This document shows, in pieces, positions 34,119 through 43,365 of a stretch of 64,000 nucleotides of DNA. Position numbers and translations under genes: made by a program. Under the pieces are notes generated by a model. The model searched no databases. It had not been told where the DNA came from and worked only from the letters and a program-made list of their open reading frames with translations. Numbering within the stretch: the first letter of the stretch is position 1; each line of letters begins with the position of its first letter. Origin of the DNA: Streptomyces cavernae (GTDB taxonomy: Bacteria; Actinomycetota; Actinomycetes; Streptomycetales; Streptomycetaceae); NCBI RefSeq assembly GCF_004023625.1, contig NZ_ML137708.1, forward strand, positions 1 through 64,000. Reading direction: 5' to 3'.

Positions 34119-36496
34119 GCGCCCGCGACGTCGTCTGCGCCACGAAGTAGGAGCGGAACGGCGGCCGACGCGGCCCGCGCCGACTCCGCGACCCGGACCT
34201 CCAGCGTTCCGGGCAGCACGGCCGTCTCCAAGTCGGCGCCGACCTGCGCGAGTTGGTCGGCGCCGAGGCGGAAGGTGATCGTGCGGCACTCCCCCGGAGC
34301 CAGCTCTACGCCCTGGAAGGCGCGCAGTTCCAGGGTGCGCGGCCAGACGGGGGTCAGCAGAGGGCGGATGTAGAGTTGGGCGACGCTACGGCCGTGGCGG
34401 CGCCCGGTGTTGGTGATGTCGACCTCGACGGTGTGCTGGCCGGCGGTGTACTGGCCGGCGGTGTGCCGGACCAGGCGCGGCGGGCCGTAGGCGAAGGTCG
34501 TGTACGACAGCCCGTGCCCGAAGGAGTAGAGCGGTTCGGCTCCCTCGTCCACGTACGTGCCGTACTCGATGTCCTTGTGGTTGTAGTAGACGGGGAGTTG
34601 GCCCGCCGAGCGCGGGACGGAGACGGGCAATCGGCCGGCGGGTTCCGCGTGGCCGAGCAGGACCCGGGCGATCGCCTCGCCGCCCCACGGGCCCGGGTAC
34701 CAGGCGGTGAGCAGTGCGGCGGCGCGGTCCGCGGCCTCGGGCACGGCGTGCGGGCGCCCCTGGACGAGGACGACCACCGTCGGCGTGCCGGTGGCGGTGA
34801 CCGCGTCGAGCAGGGCGTACTGGGCGGCGCCCAGCCGCAGTCCGGCGAGGTCGACGCCCTCGCCGCAGGTCATCTCGGAGACGGGGGTCAGCGCGGCGCC
34901 GTTGGCGGCGAAGTCCGTACCGGGCGCGCGGGCACTGCTGCCGCCCAGCACCAGGACGGCCAGGTCCGAGGCGGCGGCCAGGGCGACCGCCTCGGGAATG
35001 CCCGAACGGTCGTCCCCGGTGAGGGCACAGCCGCGGGAGTGACGGATGCCGACACTGTCGGGGGCCAGCCGGCGCAGTCCGTCCAGGACTCCGGTGCCCG
35101 CGCCGGGGCGTTGCGGGGCCGTGTAGTCGCCGAGTTGGTGGGCGGTGGTGGCGGCGTGCGGGCCCAGCACGGCGATGCGGGACACGGCGGGCGTGATGGG
35201 CAGGTCGCCGCCGTCGTTGTGGAGGAGGGTGACGGCGGCGCGGGCGAGGGCGGTGCTCAGCTCGCGACCGTGGTCCGGGTCCGGTATGGCCCGGTGTCCG
35301 GCGTAGGGCTGCTCGAACAGGCCCAGGCGGAACTTCAGACGCAGTACCCGGGCGACCGCGGCGTCCAGGGTCGCCTCGCTCACCAGCCCGCGCCGGACCG
35401 CCTCCTCGAGGTGGGTGAAACCCTCGTCCCACAGGCTCAGGTCGACCCCGGCGCCCAGCGCGAGGGCTCCGGCGGAGACCTTGTCGCCGGTGATGCGGGC
35501 CAGCCGGTCCACGGCCAGGCCGTCCGCCATGACCAGCCCGTCGAAGCCCCAGCGTCGGCGCAGCACGTCGGTGAGCAGGGCGCGGTTACCGGCGCACGGC
35601 AGGCCGTCTACCTGGTTGTAGGCGGCCATGACGGCGGCGGCTCCGGCGCGGATCCCGGCCCGGGCGGCGGGCAGGTGGATCTCGTGGAGCTCGCGCGGGC
35701 CGAGTTCGGACTCGGCGGAGTTGCGGCCGCCGACGGTGGCGCCCTGGCCTGCGAAGTGCTTCAGCACCACGGGTGCCTTGTCGGCGGCGAAGAACCCGTC
35801 CGCGCCGGCCGGCTCGCCCTGCATACCGCGTACCAGCGCCTCGGTGAGCCGGCCCGCCAGGTACGGGTCCTCGCCGAAGCACTCCTCGGTACGGCCCCAG
35901 CGGGGGTCGCGGGCGATGTCCAGCGCGGAGACGAGGGCGACATGGCCGCCGCGGGCGCGCAGTTCGGCCGCGGCGTGGGCGGCGGCCCGCTGGTACAGCG
36001 GGGGATCCCAGGTGGCACCGACGGTCAGGTTGACGGGCAGGACGGTGCCGTCGAGGGCCATGAGCCCGTGCGGCACCTCCTCGACGAACAGCGCCGGGAT
36101 GCCGAGCCGACTTCGTTCGACGACATGCCGCTGGACGAGGTCGGCGAGGGCCGCGCCGTGCCCCGCGTCCGGTCCGGTGGAGTGGTCGACGCCCGACCAG
36201 GCGTCGGCGCGCAGCAGTCCGTAGAGAGCGCCGAGTCCGGCGAACCGCTCGGTCTCGGCGTACAGCGCCTCGGTGAGTTCGAAGCCGCCGTCGGGGGTTC
36301 GGCGGTAGGCGTCCCAGCCGTACATCCGCTGGTTGAGCTGTCCCGTCTTCTCCTTGAGGGTCATGCGGGAGAGCAGGTCGCGAACCCGGGCGTCGACGGG
36401 TGCGGTGCGGTCGCGGTACAGCGGGTGGTCGTCCTCGGCGCGAGCCGGATGTCCGGCCGGGGCGGCGGTGGCGGCCGCGTTTTCCGGAGTCGGCAT
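34082..36496 (-). CDS. GH3 beta-glucosidase/beta-xylosidase-like enzyme
   Basis: An 804-residue cytoplasmic family 3 glycosidase: the (beta/alpha)8 domain at ~40-370 with DPRWGRTEECFGEDPYL, VVLKHFAGQG and nucleophile Asp in GLVMADGLAVDR (~Asp323); the alpha/beta sandwich at ~400-600 (VLGPHAATTAHQLGDYT); and a C-terminal fibronectin-III-like domain (LYSFGHGLSYTTFAY, VDITNTGRRHGRSVAQLYI). Substrates in this clade are beta-gluco/xylosides; the exact one is open. A short 15-bp DNA repeat encodes HTAGQYTAGQHT. ATG 36496 has AAAGGGACC upstream. Its end overlaps permease 2 on the other strand. Confidence 0.9.
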   Translation of the reverse strand: MPTPENAAATAAPAGHPARAEDDHPLYRDRTAPVDARVRDLLSRMTLKEKTGQLNQRMYGWDAYRRTPDGGFELTEALYAETERFAGLGALYGLLRADAWSGVDHSTGPDAGHGAALADLVQRHVVERSRLGIPALFVEEVPHGLMALDGTVLPVNLTVGATWDPPLYQRAAAHAAAELRARGGHVALVSALDIARDPRWGRTEECFGEDPYLAGRLTEALVRGMQGEPAGADGFFAADKAPVVLKHFAGQGATVGGRNSAESELGPRELHEIHLPAARAGIRAGAAAVMAAYNQVDGLPCAGNRALLTDVLRRRWGFDGLVMADGLAVDRLARITGDKVSAGALALGAGVDLSLWDEGFTHLEEAVRRGLVSEATLDAAVARVLRLKFRLGLFEQPYAGHRAIPDPDHGRELSTALARAAVTLLHNDGGDLPITPAVSRIAVLGPHAATTAHQLGDYTAPQRPGAGTGVLDGLRRLAPDSVGIRHSRGCALTGDDRSGIPEAVALAAASDLAVLVLGGSSARAPGTDFAANGAALTPVSEMTCGEGVDLAGLRLGAAQYALLDAVTATGTPTVVVLVQGRPHAVPEAADRAAALLTAWYPGPWGGEAIARVLLGHAEPAGRLPVSVPRSAGQLPVYYNHKDIEYGTYVDEGAEPLYSFGHGLSYTTFAYGPPRLVRHTAGQYTAGQHTVEVDITNTGRRHGRSVAQLYIRPLLTPVWPRTLELRAFQGVELAPGECRTITFRLGADQLAQVGADLETAVLPGTLEVRVAESARAASAAVPLLLRGADDVAGAQNFTAPDETPL

Positions 36497-36567
36497 GCGT
36501 CCGGTCCCTTTCGTGTGCGTACGGATGCTTGCCGCGGTCGTCCGGACACCGCGGTCGGGTCGCCCGG

Positions 36568-37557
36568 TCAGATACCGAGTCGGGCGAGCGCCACGGCGCC
36601 CGCGGAGCCGTCGGCCACCCAGTCGAGGGTGAGCCCCAGGGCGTCCAGACGGGCGGTGAGGAGCACGGTCAGCGGGCCGTCCGGTCCGAGCAGTCCTCCG
36701 GTGGCGACCACCCGCTCCCCCGGATGAGGCTGCAACGCCCTTACGGTCTCGGTCAGTTGGCCGACGGCTTCGACGAGGATCGCCTCGGCCGGGGGGTCCA
36801 TGTCGCGGGCGGCTTCGGCCACCAGGGGCGCGAGCCGGGCCAGGCGAATGGGTTCCTCGGCCATGACGGCGGGGAGGACGTGTCTGCGGTAGGCCTCCCG
36901 CCGCGAACGGGTCCAGGCCGTGCCCTCGTAGGGGAGGACGTCCTCCGGCACGCCCAGGGCCCGCCCCACGGAGACGGTCAGCGCCGTCGGGGCGCCGCGC
37001 CCGTCCGCCGCGCGGAGGGCCGCCCGGACCGCGGCGCGCCCGATCCAGAAGCCGCTGCCGTCGTCGCCCAGCAGCCAGCCGTCGCCGTCCGCGACCGCCG
37101 TGCAGCCTCGACCGGAGATACGGGCCGCGACCGCGCCGGTGCCCGCCACCAGCGCGAGGCCGTCGGCGGGGTGACCGGGCGCGGACGCGAACGCCACCTC
37201 GATGTCGCTCCAGACGGCGACGGGCACGGGGGGAAAGCCCAGTCGGCGCAGTGCGGCGGTCAGGGCGGACCGCGCCCGGAGCCGGCCGGGCTCGTCGGCG
37301 GTCCCCGACGCGCCCGCGAATCCGCCCGCCACCGCCGCCACCCGGCCGCGCAGCCGCTCCGGCACGGCCCGGGCGACGGCTTCGGCGAGGTGGTCGGTGA
37401 GTCCGGGCTCCGCGACCGTCAGAGCGTTACCAGGACCCGAGGTGCCCTCGCCCGCCACGCTTCCGTCGTGGGTGGCCAGCACGGCGCGGGTGCGGGTGCC
37501 ACCGGCGTCGAGGCCCAGCACATAGTCACCGCGATCCTGGTTCAAATCACTATTCAT
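36568..37557 (-). CDS. BadF/BadG-type N-acetylglucosamine kinase-like protein
   Basis: A ~329-residue ASKHA sugar kinase. The phosphate-1 loop is YVLGLDAGGTRTRAVLATHDG (in part), phosphate-2 is ALVAGTGAVAARISGRG, and DGWLLGDDGSGFWIGRAAVR is the hallmark of the eukaryotic NAGK-like/BadF group that phosphorylates GlcNAc. It lies 10-15 codons after operator D begins: ATG 37557 would place the operator inside codons 2-7. A GTG at 37521 with AGGA upstream is the alternative. It is adjacent to the GH3 gene on the same strand and divergent from the GH5-like gene. Confidence 0.8.
   Translation of the reverse strand: MNSDLNQDRGDYVLGLDAGGTRTRAVLATHDGSVAGEGTSGPGNALTVAEPGLTDHLAEAVARAVPERLRGRVAAVAGGFAGASGTADEPGRLRARSALTAALRRLGFPPVPVAVWSDIEVAFASAPGHPADGLALVAGTGAVAARISGRGCTAVADGDGWLLGDDGSGFWIGRAAVRAALRAADGRGAPTALTVSVGRALGVPEDVLPYEGTAWTRSRREAYRRHVLPAVMAEEPIRLARLAPLVAEAARDMDPPAEAILVEAVGQLTETVRALQPHPGERVVATGGLLGPDGPLTVLLTARLDALGLTLDWVADGSAGAVALARLGI
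37538..37552. promoter_or_regulatory. Cluster operator D (reads TAGTGATTTGAACCA on the minus strand)
   Basis: The fourth copy of the 15-bp operator, between the divergent kinase and GH5-like genes. It matches operator C in 14 of 15 bases. It overlaps the first codons of the kinase if ATG 37557 is used. Confidence 0.65.
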
Positions 37558-37627
37558 CGATGGCCATGGTGGTTGATACATTCGCCCAAGACAAGGCCCG
37601 ACGGCCCGACGCTCCGAGGAGGACACC

Positions 37628-38869
37628 ATCAGCGCTCCCCCCGCGTCCACCCCTCCCCCGCTCCGCTTCGGCGTCAACTACACACCGCGCCGCGGCTGGT
37701 TCCACTCCTGGCACGACTTCGACGCGGGACACGCCCGCGAGGACCTGGCGCAGATCGCCGGGCTCGGCCTCGACCACGTCCGGGTCTTCCACCTCTGGCC
37801 GCTCCTCCAGCCCAACCGCACCCTCATCCGCTCCACCGCGGTCGACCAGCTGGTGCGTCTGGTCGATCTCGCCGCCGAAACCGGTCTCGACGTCCTCGTG
37901 GACGGCGTCCAAGGCCATCTGTCCAGCTTCGACTTCTACCCGGAGTGGACCCGCAGCTGGCACCACCGCAACGTGTTCACCGACCCCGAGGCGATCGAGG
38001 CACAGTCGGAGCTGCTGCGCACGCTCGGCCGCGCGCTCGCGGGCCGCCCGAACCTCATCGGGCTCCAACTCGGCAACGAGCTCAACAACCTGGTCGAGCA
38101 CAACCCGGTGACGGTGCGCGAAGTGGACCACTACCTCGACACGCTGCTCGCCGCCGCCCGGGAGGGCCTCGGCACCGGCGGTCTGGTCACGCACTCCGCC
38201 TTCGACGCGGCCTGGTACGGCGACGACCACCCCTTCACTCCCGGGGCCTCGGCCCGCAAGGGCGACCTGACCACCGTCCACCCGTGGGTGTTCTCGGGCG
38301 ACTGCGCCCGCCGTTACGGCCCGCGCTCCCCGCAGGTGCTGCATCTCGCGGAGTACGGCGTCGAGTTGGCGAAGGCGTACGCCCAGGACCCGGGACGGCC
38401 GGTCTGGGTCCAGGAGACCGGAGCGCCCGAGCCGCACATCCCGGCGGCCGACGCCCCTGAATTCGCCCGCGCCACCCTGCTGAACGCGGCGGGGTGCGCG
38501 GGGCTGTGGGGGGTGACCTGGTGGTGCTCCCACGACGTGGACCGCTCCCTGGCCGACTACCCCGAACTCGAGTACACCCTGGGCCTGTTCGACTCCTCGG
38601 GTCGCGCCAAGCCGATCGCCGACGCCCTCGCCGGCACCGTCGCCGAACTGCGGGCCGAGCCGCGTGCCGTGCCGGCGCGGGAGACGGCCCTGGTGCTGGA
38701 GTGCACGCCGGCCACCCGCTCGGTGTCCGGTCCCGGCGGCACCTTCTTCGAGGCGTGGATGCGGCTGCGCGAGAAGGGTGTGCGTCCGGCGGTCGTCCTG
38801 GCCGAACAGGGGGAGGACGCCGCCCATCTGACGGCACGGGGCATCACCGAGGTCGTTCGGGCGTCCTGA
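37628..38869 (+). CDS. GH5_18-like beta-mannosidase, apparent ATC start
   Basis: A 413-codon frame encoding a glycoside hydrolase 5-type TIM barrel. FGVNYTPRRGWFHSWHDFD, VRVFHLWPLLQPNRTLIR and GHLSSFDFYPEW match the GH5_18 group, whose bifidobacterial members cleave the Man-beta-1,4-GlcNAc core of N-glycans. Proposed acid/base is Glu151 (QLGNELNN) and nucleophile Glu263 (WVQETGAP). A strong GAGGAGG (37616-37622) sits 5 bases before ATC at 37628. There is no in-frame ATG/GTG/TTG between an upstream TGA (37574) and codon 76, so translation must start at ATC, or the start codon has mutated. Confidence 0.75.
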   Translation: MSAPPASTPPPLRFGVNYTPRRGWFHSWHDFDAGHAREDLAQIAGLGLDHVRVFHLWPLLQPNRTLIRSTAVDQLVRLVDLAAETGLDVLVDGVQGHLSSFDFYPEWTRSWHHRNVFTDPEAIEAQSELLRTLGRALAGRPNLIGLQLGNELNNLVEHNPVTVREVDHYLDTLLAAAREGLGTGGLVTHSAFDAAWYGDDHPFTPGASARKGDLTTVHPWVFSGDCARRYGPRSPQVLHLAEYGVELAKAYAQDPGRPVWVQETGAPEPHIPAADAPEFARATLLNAAGCAGLWGVTWWCSHDVDRSLADYPELEYTLGLFDSSGRAKPIADALAGTVAELRAEPRAVPARETALVLECTPATRSVSGPGGTFFEAWMRLREKGVRPAVVLAEQGEDAAHLTARGITEVVRAS

Positions 38870-38884
38870 GCGGAGCGTGCCGGG

Positions 38885-40369
38885 TCAGTCCCCGGCCAGC
38901 ACCTCCGCCAGCGCGCGCAGGTTCACCCGTCCTCGCCCGTACGAGCAGAGTGCGTCGCCCTCCTCCGGCATCCCGGTGGACACGCGTACCGCGTCCGGCC
39001 GTCCCGCCAGCACGGCGTCCCGCACCGCCGACTGCCAGGGGTGCAGCCGCGCGTCGTACGTGGCCACGACCAGCGGCAGGCCCTCGGCGCGGCCCACGAC
39101 GGTGGTGACGAGTCCCGCGAGGTCGGCGGGCGGCCCGGGGACCGCCGTACCGGTGGCCGAGGGGTCCACGGCGGCCAGTTCGGTCAGCAGGTCCTCGCCG
39201 CCCCAGTTGAGCGCGGGGTGCGGCGGCGGGAACAGGTCGACGACATGGGCACCGCGTGCGGGCGGCGGCACGGGACGGCTCCGCACTGCCCGACGTGCCG
39301 CCTCCAGCCCGGCCGAGGCATCCCATCCGGGGACGTCGACCGCCGCGGTCGCGTACCGCTGGGCCAGCCGCCGCACCCGCCCCGCGGCCTGGGTCACGCG
39401 TTCCCCCGACAACGCGCCGCCGGCCAGCGCGTCGAGCACCGCGTCGCGGCAGGCCAGCGTGGTGTCGAGGTCGGGTACGGCGACGATGATTTGGTCGGCG
39501 CCCGCGGCCAGGGCGAGGCGCGCGCCCGCGGCCTCGCCGTAGTGGTCGGCGATCGCCTTCATCTCCAGGGCGTCGCTGACCAGGACGCCGTCGAAGCCGA
39601 GTTCGTCCCGGAGCAGTCCGCTCAGCACGCGGGGGCTCAGGGTGGCGGGGTGGTCGGGGTCCAGTGCCGGGAAGACGACGTGGGCGCTCATCAGCATGGG
39701 CACGCCCGCGTCGACGGCCGCCCGGAAGGGGTCGAGGTCGCGGTCGATGGCGCCGTAGGGCCGTGGGTCGACGGCCGTCTCGTGATGGCTGTCGGTGACG
39801 GTGCCGCCGTGACCGGGGAAGTGCTTGGCGCAGGAGGCGATGCCGCGCGCCTCGGTGGCGGCGATCCAGGCGCGCAGATGGCGGGAGACCAGCTCGGGGT
39901 CGGCGCCGAAGGAGCGGGTGCGCACGATCGGGTTGTCGGGGTGGTGCTGGAGGTCGGCGACGGGGGCGTAGGAGGCGGTGATGCCGAGGGAGGCCAGGTG
40001 TCCGGCCAGGGCGTCGGCGCAGCGGGCGGTGAGCCGGGGGTCGTCGGCGACGCCGAGCGCCCCGCAGCCGGGGACCTCGGGGGCGCCCGCGCTCACCAGG
40101 TGGCCGATGCCGCCGCCCTCGTTGTCGATGGCCACCAGCAGATCGGGCCGGATCGAGCGCAGGGAGTCGGTGAGGGCGCGGACCTGTTCCGCGTCGCGCA
40201 CGTTGCGCGTGAACAGGATGACCCCGCCCAGCCCGCGCTCGATCAGCCGCTTCAGGGTGTCGGGTACGGCCGTGGTGCCGTGGAACCCGGCGACCAGGCA
40301 GCGGTGGGCGGCTTCGTCCAGGTCGGCGGGAAGAGCGGGGCCGGCGGGTGCGTGCGCGGAGGGGATCAC
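38885..40369 (-). CDS. NagZ-like GH3 beta-N-acetylhexosaminidase
   Basis: A ~494-residue cytoplasmic GH3 protein of the NagZ subgroup: GGVILFTRNVRDAEQVRALT, AIDNEGGGIGHL, the catalytic dyad loop KHFPGHGGTVTDSHHE and nucleophile Asp in VLVSDALEMKAIADHYGE. NagZ enzymes release terminal beta-GlcNAc. A C-terminal ~140-residue domain follows. GTG 40369 is favoured (AGAGGA at 8 bases); the frame is open to ATG 40429 but that start has no ribosome binding site. In this cluster it could trim chitobiose-core GlcNAc. Converges with the GH5-like gene, 16 bp apart. Confidence 0.85.
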   Translation of the reverse strand: MIPSAHAPAGPALPADLDEAAHRCLVAGFHGTTAVPDTLKRLIERGLGGVILFTRNVRDAEQVRALTDSLRSIRPDLLVAIDNEGGGIGHLVSAGAPEVPGCGALGVADDPRLTARCADALAGHLASLGITASYAPVADLQHHPDNPIVRTRSFGADPELVSRHLRAWIAATEARGIASCAKHFPGHGGTVTDSHHETAVDPRPYGAIDRDLDPFRAAVDAGVPMLMSAHVVFPALDPDHPATLSPRVLSGLLRDELGFDGVLVSDALEMKAIADHYGEAAGARLALAAGADQIIVAVPDLDTTLACRDAVLDALAGGALSGERVTQAAGRVRRLAQRYATAAVDVPGWDASAGLEAARRAVRSRPVPPPARGAHVVDLFPPPHPALNWGGEDLLTELAAVDPSATGTAVPGPPADLAGLVTTVVGRAEGLPLVVATYDARLHPWQSAVRDAVLAGRPDAVRVSTGMPEEGDALCSYGRGRVNLRALAEVLAGD

Positions 40370-40413
40370 CTCCGGAATCCTCTGGCTCGACAAGCCGGAA
40401 GTCAATAAGGAGA

Positions 40414-40443
40414 TGGATCGTTGATTCATGGATCGTCGATTCG
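40414..40443. repeat. 15-bp tandem repeat upstream of the NagZ-like gene
   Basis: ATGGATCGTTGATTC (40414-40428) and ATGGATCGTCGATTC (40429-40443) are adjacent and differ at one base. They sit at the promoter position of the NagZ-like gene and just after the glucarate dehydratase stop, so they may be operator half-sites. Confidence 0.7.
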
Positions 40444-40474
40444 AAGACCCGCCGGCGGCCCCCGGGCGGGTTCG

Positions 40475-41803
40475 TCAGCGCACGAGGCAGGGGCGTTTGC
40501 TGTCGAAGGTCCAGTCCTCGACGAGGTACCGCATGGCCACGGTGTCGTCACGCTCCGACAGCTTCTTCTCCCGGTAGAGCTCATGGGCGGCGAGGAGCCG
40601 GTCCCGGTCGAGCTGGATGCCGAGGCCCGGGGTGTCCGGGACGGCGACCTCGCCGCCGCTGATCACGGGCGGTTCGGTGGTGAGGCGTTCCAGGCCCTCC
40701 TGCCAGATCCAGTGCGTGTCCAGGGCGTTGTACTCGCCCGGGGCGGCTGCCCCGCAGTGGGCCATCATCGCGAGCGAGATGTCGAAGTGGTTGTTGGAGT
40801 GGCAGCCCCAGGTGAGCCCCATCGCGTTGCAGAGCTGGGCCACCCGCACCGAGCCCTGCATGGTCCAGAAGTGGGGGTCGGCGAGCGGGATGGAGACCGA
40901 CTGCAGCGCGAGCGCGTGGGTCAGCTGCCGCCAGTCCGTCGCGATCATGTTGGTGGCGGTGGGCAGCCCGGTGGCCCGGCGGAACTCCGCGAGGATCTCC
41001 CGGCCCGAGTAGCCGGCCTCCGCCCCGCACGGGTCCTCGGCGTAGGCGAGCGTCCCGAGGAGCGGCCGGCACAGTTCGACGGCTTCGCCGAGCGACCACG
41101 CGCCGTTCGGGTCGAGCGTGATCCGGGCCTGCGGAAAGCGCTCCTTGAGCGCCCGTACCGCCTCGACCTCCTCGGCGCCCGTCAGGACGCCGCCCTTGAG
41201 TTTGAAGTCACGGAAGCCATAGCGGTCGTAGGTGGCCTCGGCCTGGCGGACGATCGTCTCGGGGGTCAGCGCCTCCTCGTGCCGGATCCGGTACCAGTCG
41301 ACGGCCGAGTCGGCTTCGCGGGTGTACTCCAGGTCCGTCCGGTCGGGGTCGCCGACGTAGAAGAGGTAACCGAGGACCCGTACCGTGTCGCGCTGCTTTC
41401 CGTCACCGAGGAGGGCGGTGACGGGGACCTCAAGGTGCTGCCCCAGCAGGTCCAGGAGGGCCGACTCCACGGCGGTGACCGCGTGCACCGTGGTCCGCAG
41501 GTCGAAGGTCTGCTCGCCCCGGCCGCCGGAGTCCCGGTCGGCGAACCTGTCCCCGATGGCGCGCAGGACGCGCTTGTAGTCACCGACGCGGGCGCCGACG
41601 ACGAGCGACTCCGCGTCCTGGAGCGTCCGGGTGATCTTCTCCCCGCCGGGTACCTCGCCCAGTCCCGTGCGCCCTTCGGAGTCCTCGACGACGACGACGT
41701 TCCGGGTGAAGTACGGGCCGTGCGCGCCGGAGAGGTTGAGGAGCATGGAGTCCCGGCCGGCGACCGGATAGACGGAGAACGCGGTGACGGTGGGCTGGCT
41801 CAA
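40475..41803 (-). CDS. gudD: D-glucarate dehydratase
   Basis: A 442-residue enolase-superfamily enzyme dehydrating D-glucarate (and L-idarate) to 5-keto-4-deoxyglucarate. Family motifs are in order: [19 protein letters not shown] (the Lys-x-Lys base), DPNGAWSL and AEDPCGAE (metal ligands), TNMIATDW and [14 protein letters not shown] (the His base). Length is normal (~445). TTG 41803 is the start, behind AAGGAGACC. It follows the GntP-type permease by 40 bp on the same strand, which fits an import-plus-catabolism unit for sugar acids. Confidence 0.9.
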   Translation of the reverse strand: MSQPTVTAFSVYPVAGRDSMLLNLSGAHGPYFTRNVVVVEDSEGRTGLGEVPGGEKITRTLQDAESLVVGARVGDYKRVLRAIGDRFADRDSGGRGEQTFDLRTTVHAVTAVESALLDLLGQHLEVPVTALLGDGKQRDTVRVLGYLFYVGDPDRTDLEYTREADSAVDWYRIRHEEALTPETIVRQAEATYDRYGFRDFKLKGGVLTGAEEVEAVRALKERFPQARITLDPNGAWSLGEAVELCRPLLGTLAYAEDPCGAEAGYSGREILAEFRRATGLPTATNMIATDWRQLTHALALQSVSIPLADPHFWTMQGSVRVAQLCNAMGLTWGCHSNNHFDISLAMMAHCGAAAPGEYNALDTHWIWQEGLERLTTEPPVISGGEVAVPDTPGLGIQLDRDRLLAAHELYREKKLSERDDTVAMRYLVEDWTFDSKRPCLVR

Positions 41804-41843
41804 GACAGGTCTCCTTCTGAGTAAGGCCAGGGGCTGGGAGTGG

Positions 41844-43181
41844 TCACAGGCTGAGGGCGTCGAGCGTCCATTCCAGGGCCAGTACGCCGCCGAGGCCGAG
41901 GATCGCGAGCACCGTCGTGTAGGAGGTGCGCGCCTTGATCGCCTCGACGACGGACAGGTTGAAGTACTCCTTGAACATCCAGAAGCCCGGGTCGTTGACG
42001 TGCGAGAGGGCGATCGAACCGCAGGAGACGGCGAGCACCATGACTTCCGGGTGGACTCCGCTGCCCACGAGCAGCGGCAGCACCACGCCGGAGGCCGTGA
42101 CGACGGCGACGGTCGCGGAGCCCAGGGCGACGCGGAGGATGACCGCGATGAGCCAGGCGAGGACGATGGGTGAGATGGACCAGCCGTCGGTGGCGTCCTT
42201 GATGTAGTCGGAGATCCCGCCGTCGACGAGAACCTGTTTGAAGGCTCCGCCGGCACCGATCACGAGCAGGATCATCGCCATCGCCTGGGCGGCCGACCGG
42301 CACGACGCGCTGACGTCCTCCAGGCTTCGGCCGATCCGGGGGCCGAAGGCCCAGATCGCGACGAGCAGGGTCAGCAGCAGGGCGATCGGTGCGGAGCCGA
42401 TGAAGGCGACGAAGTGCAGCGCGGGGCCGTCCGACGAGGCGGCCATGTCGGTGACCGCGGCTCCGGCGATCAGTACGACGGGCAGCAGGGCGACGGAGAG
42501 CGACCAGCCCATGCCCGGCATCTCCTCGTCGGTGAAGACGCGTTCGCTCACCAGGCCCTTGGGGATGGAGGGGCTCATCTCCCGCACGAACGGGAGCCGC
42601 GGCCACACCAGGGCGATCAGCGCCCCGATGGGGACGGCGATGAACAGGCCGTAGAACAGGGTGAGTCCGACGGAGGCGTTGAAGGTGGCGGCCACCGCGG
42701 TGGGGCCGGGGTGGGGCGGCAGGAAACTGTGCATGGTGGACAGCGCGATCGACATCGGGAGCCCGACCCACAGCAGGTTCGCGCCGGTGACCCGCACGAT
42801 GGTGAACGCGACGGGCACGATGATGACGAAGGCGACCTCGTAGAACATCGTGACGCCGATGAGCATGGCCGTCAGCACCATGGCGACCTGGACCCAGCGT
42901 GGGCCGCAGATCTCGACGAGCCGGCCGGCCACCCGTTGTGCGGCGCCGGAGTCTCCCATCACCCGGCCGACCATGGCGCCCAGTCCGATGGTGAGCATCG
43001 TGTCGCCGATCTGTCCCCCGATGCCCTCCGAGAGGACGTCCGGTATCTCGGCCACCGGGATGCCCTGGACCAGGGCCACGCCCACGGCCACCAGGAGGAG
43101 GGCGGCGAAGCCGTTGAGCTTCAGCTTCGTCATGAGGAAGAGCAGGATCAGCACGCTGATCCCGACCACCACGAGCGGCAT
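41844..43181 (-). CDS. GntP-family sugar-acid/H+ symporter
   Basis: A 445-residue integral membrane protein with 12-14 hydrophobic helices. GntP signatures are TFYEV-like [32 protein letters not shown] and [15 protein letters not shown] [20 protein letters not shown]. It imports gluconate-like acids with protons; neighbouring gudD suggests glucarate or a related acid. ATG 43181 has GAAGGGGAAC just upstream. A perfect palindrome lies 44 bp upstream of the start. Confidence 0.9.
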   Translation of the reverse strand: MPLVVVGISVLILLFLMTKLKLNGFAALLLVAVGVALVQGIPVAEIPDVLSEGIGGQIGDTMLTIGLGAMVGRVMGDSGAAQRVAGRLVEICGPRWVQVAMVLTAMLIGVTMFYEVAFVIIVPVAFTIVRVTGANLLWVGLPMSIALSTMHSFLPPHPGPTAVAATFNASVGLTLFYGLFIAVPIGALIALVWPRLPFVREMSPSIPKGLVSERVFTDEEMPGMGWSLSVALLPVVLIAGAAVTDMAASSDGPALHFVAFIGSAPIALLLTLLVAIWAFGPRIGRSLEDVSASCRSAAQAMAMILLVIGAGGAFKQVLVDGGISDYIKDATDGWSISPIVLAWLIAVILRVALGSATVAVVTASGVVLPLLVGSGVHPEVMVLAVSCGSIALSHVNDPGFWMFKEYFNLSVVEAIKARTSYTTVLAILGLGGVLALEWTLDALSL

Positions 43182-43224
43182 GTGTCAGTTCCCCTTCGAA
43201 CTGTGCTCCCCCAAGAAGATGAAC

Positions 43225-43242
43225 TGTCTTCATATGAAGACA
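43225..43242. promoter_or_regulatory. Perfect 18-bp palindrome between gntP and iclR genes
   Basis: TGTCTTCATATGAAGACA is a perfect dyad in the divergent region of the permease/gudD unit and the IclR gene. It is the obvious operator for the adjacent IclR protein. Confidence 0.8.
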
Positions 43243-43365
43243 ACGTCTATGTATGAGGATGGAGACTATGGTTGTGGACGATCGGGGTCAATGGGTGTGC
43301 GGGGAGGGATTGTTGAGGACCAGGCCGGCGGGCGGGGCCGCGGCACTGGCTCTACGATTCGGCCC

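Noticed and set aside
34253..36727. An 824-codon plus-strand frame opposite the GH3 gene
   Set aside because: Gly/Val/Arg-rich shadow; the minus-strand GH3 motifs are complete.
24434..37552. DasR (dre) sites in the aminosugar cluster
   Set aside because: The conserved TGATTTGAACCA motif does not match the AGTGGTCTAGACCACT-type consensus, and no other copy of that consensus was seen.
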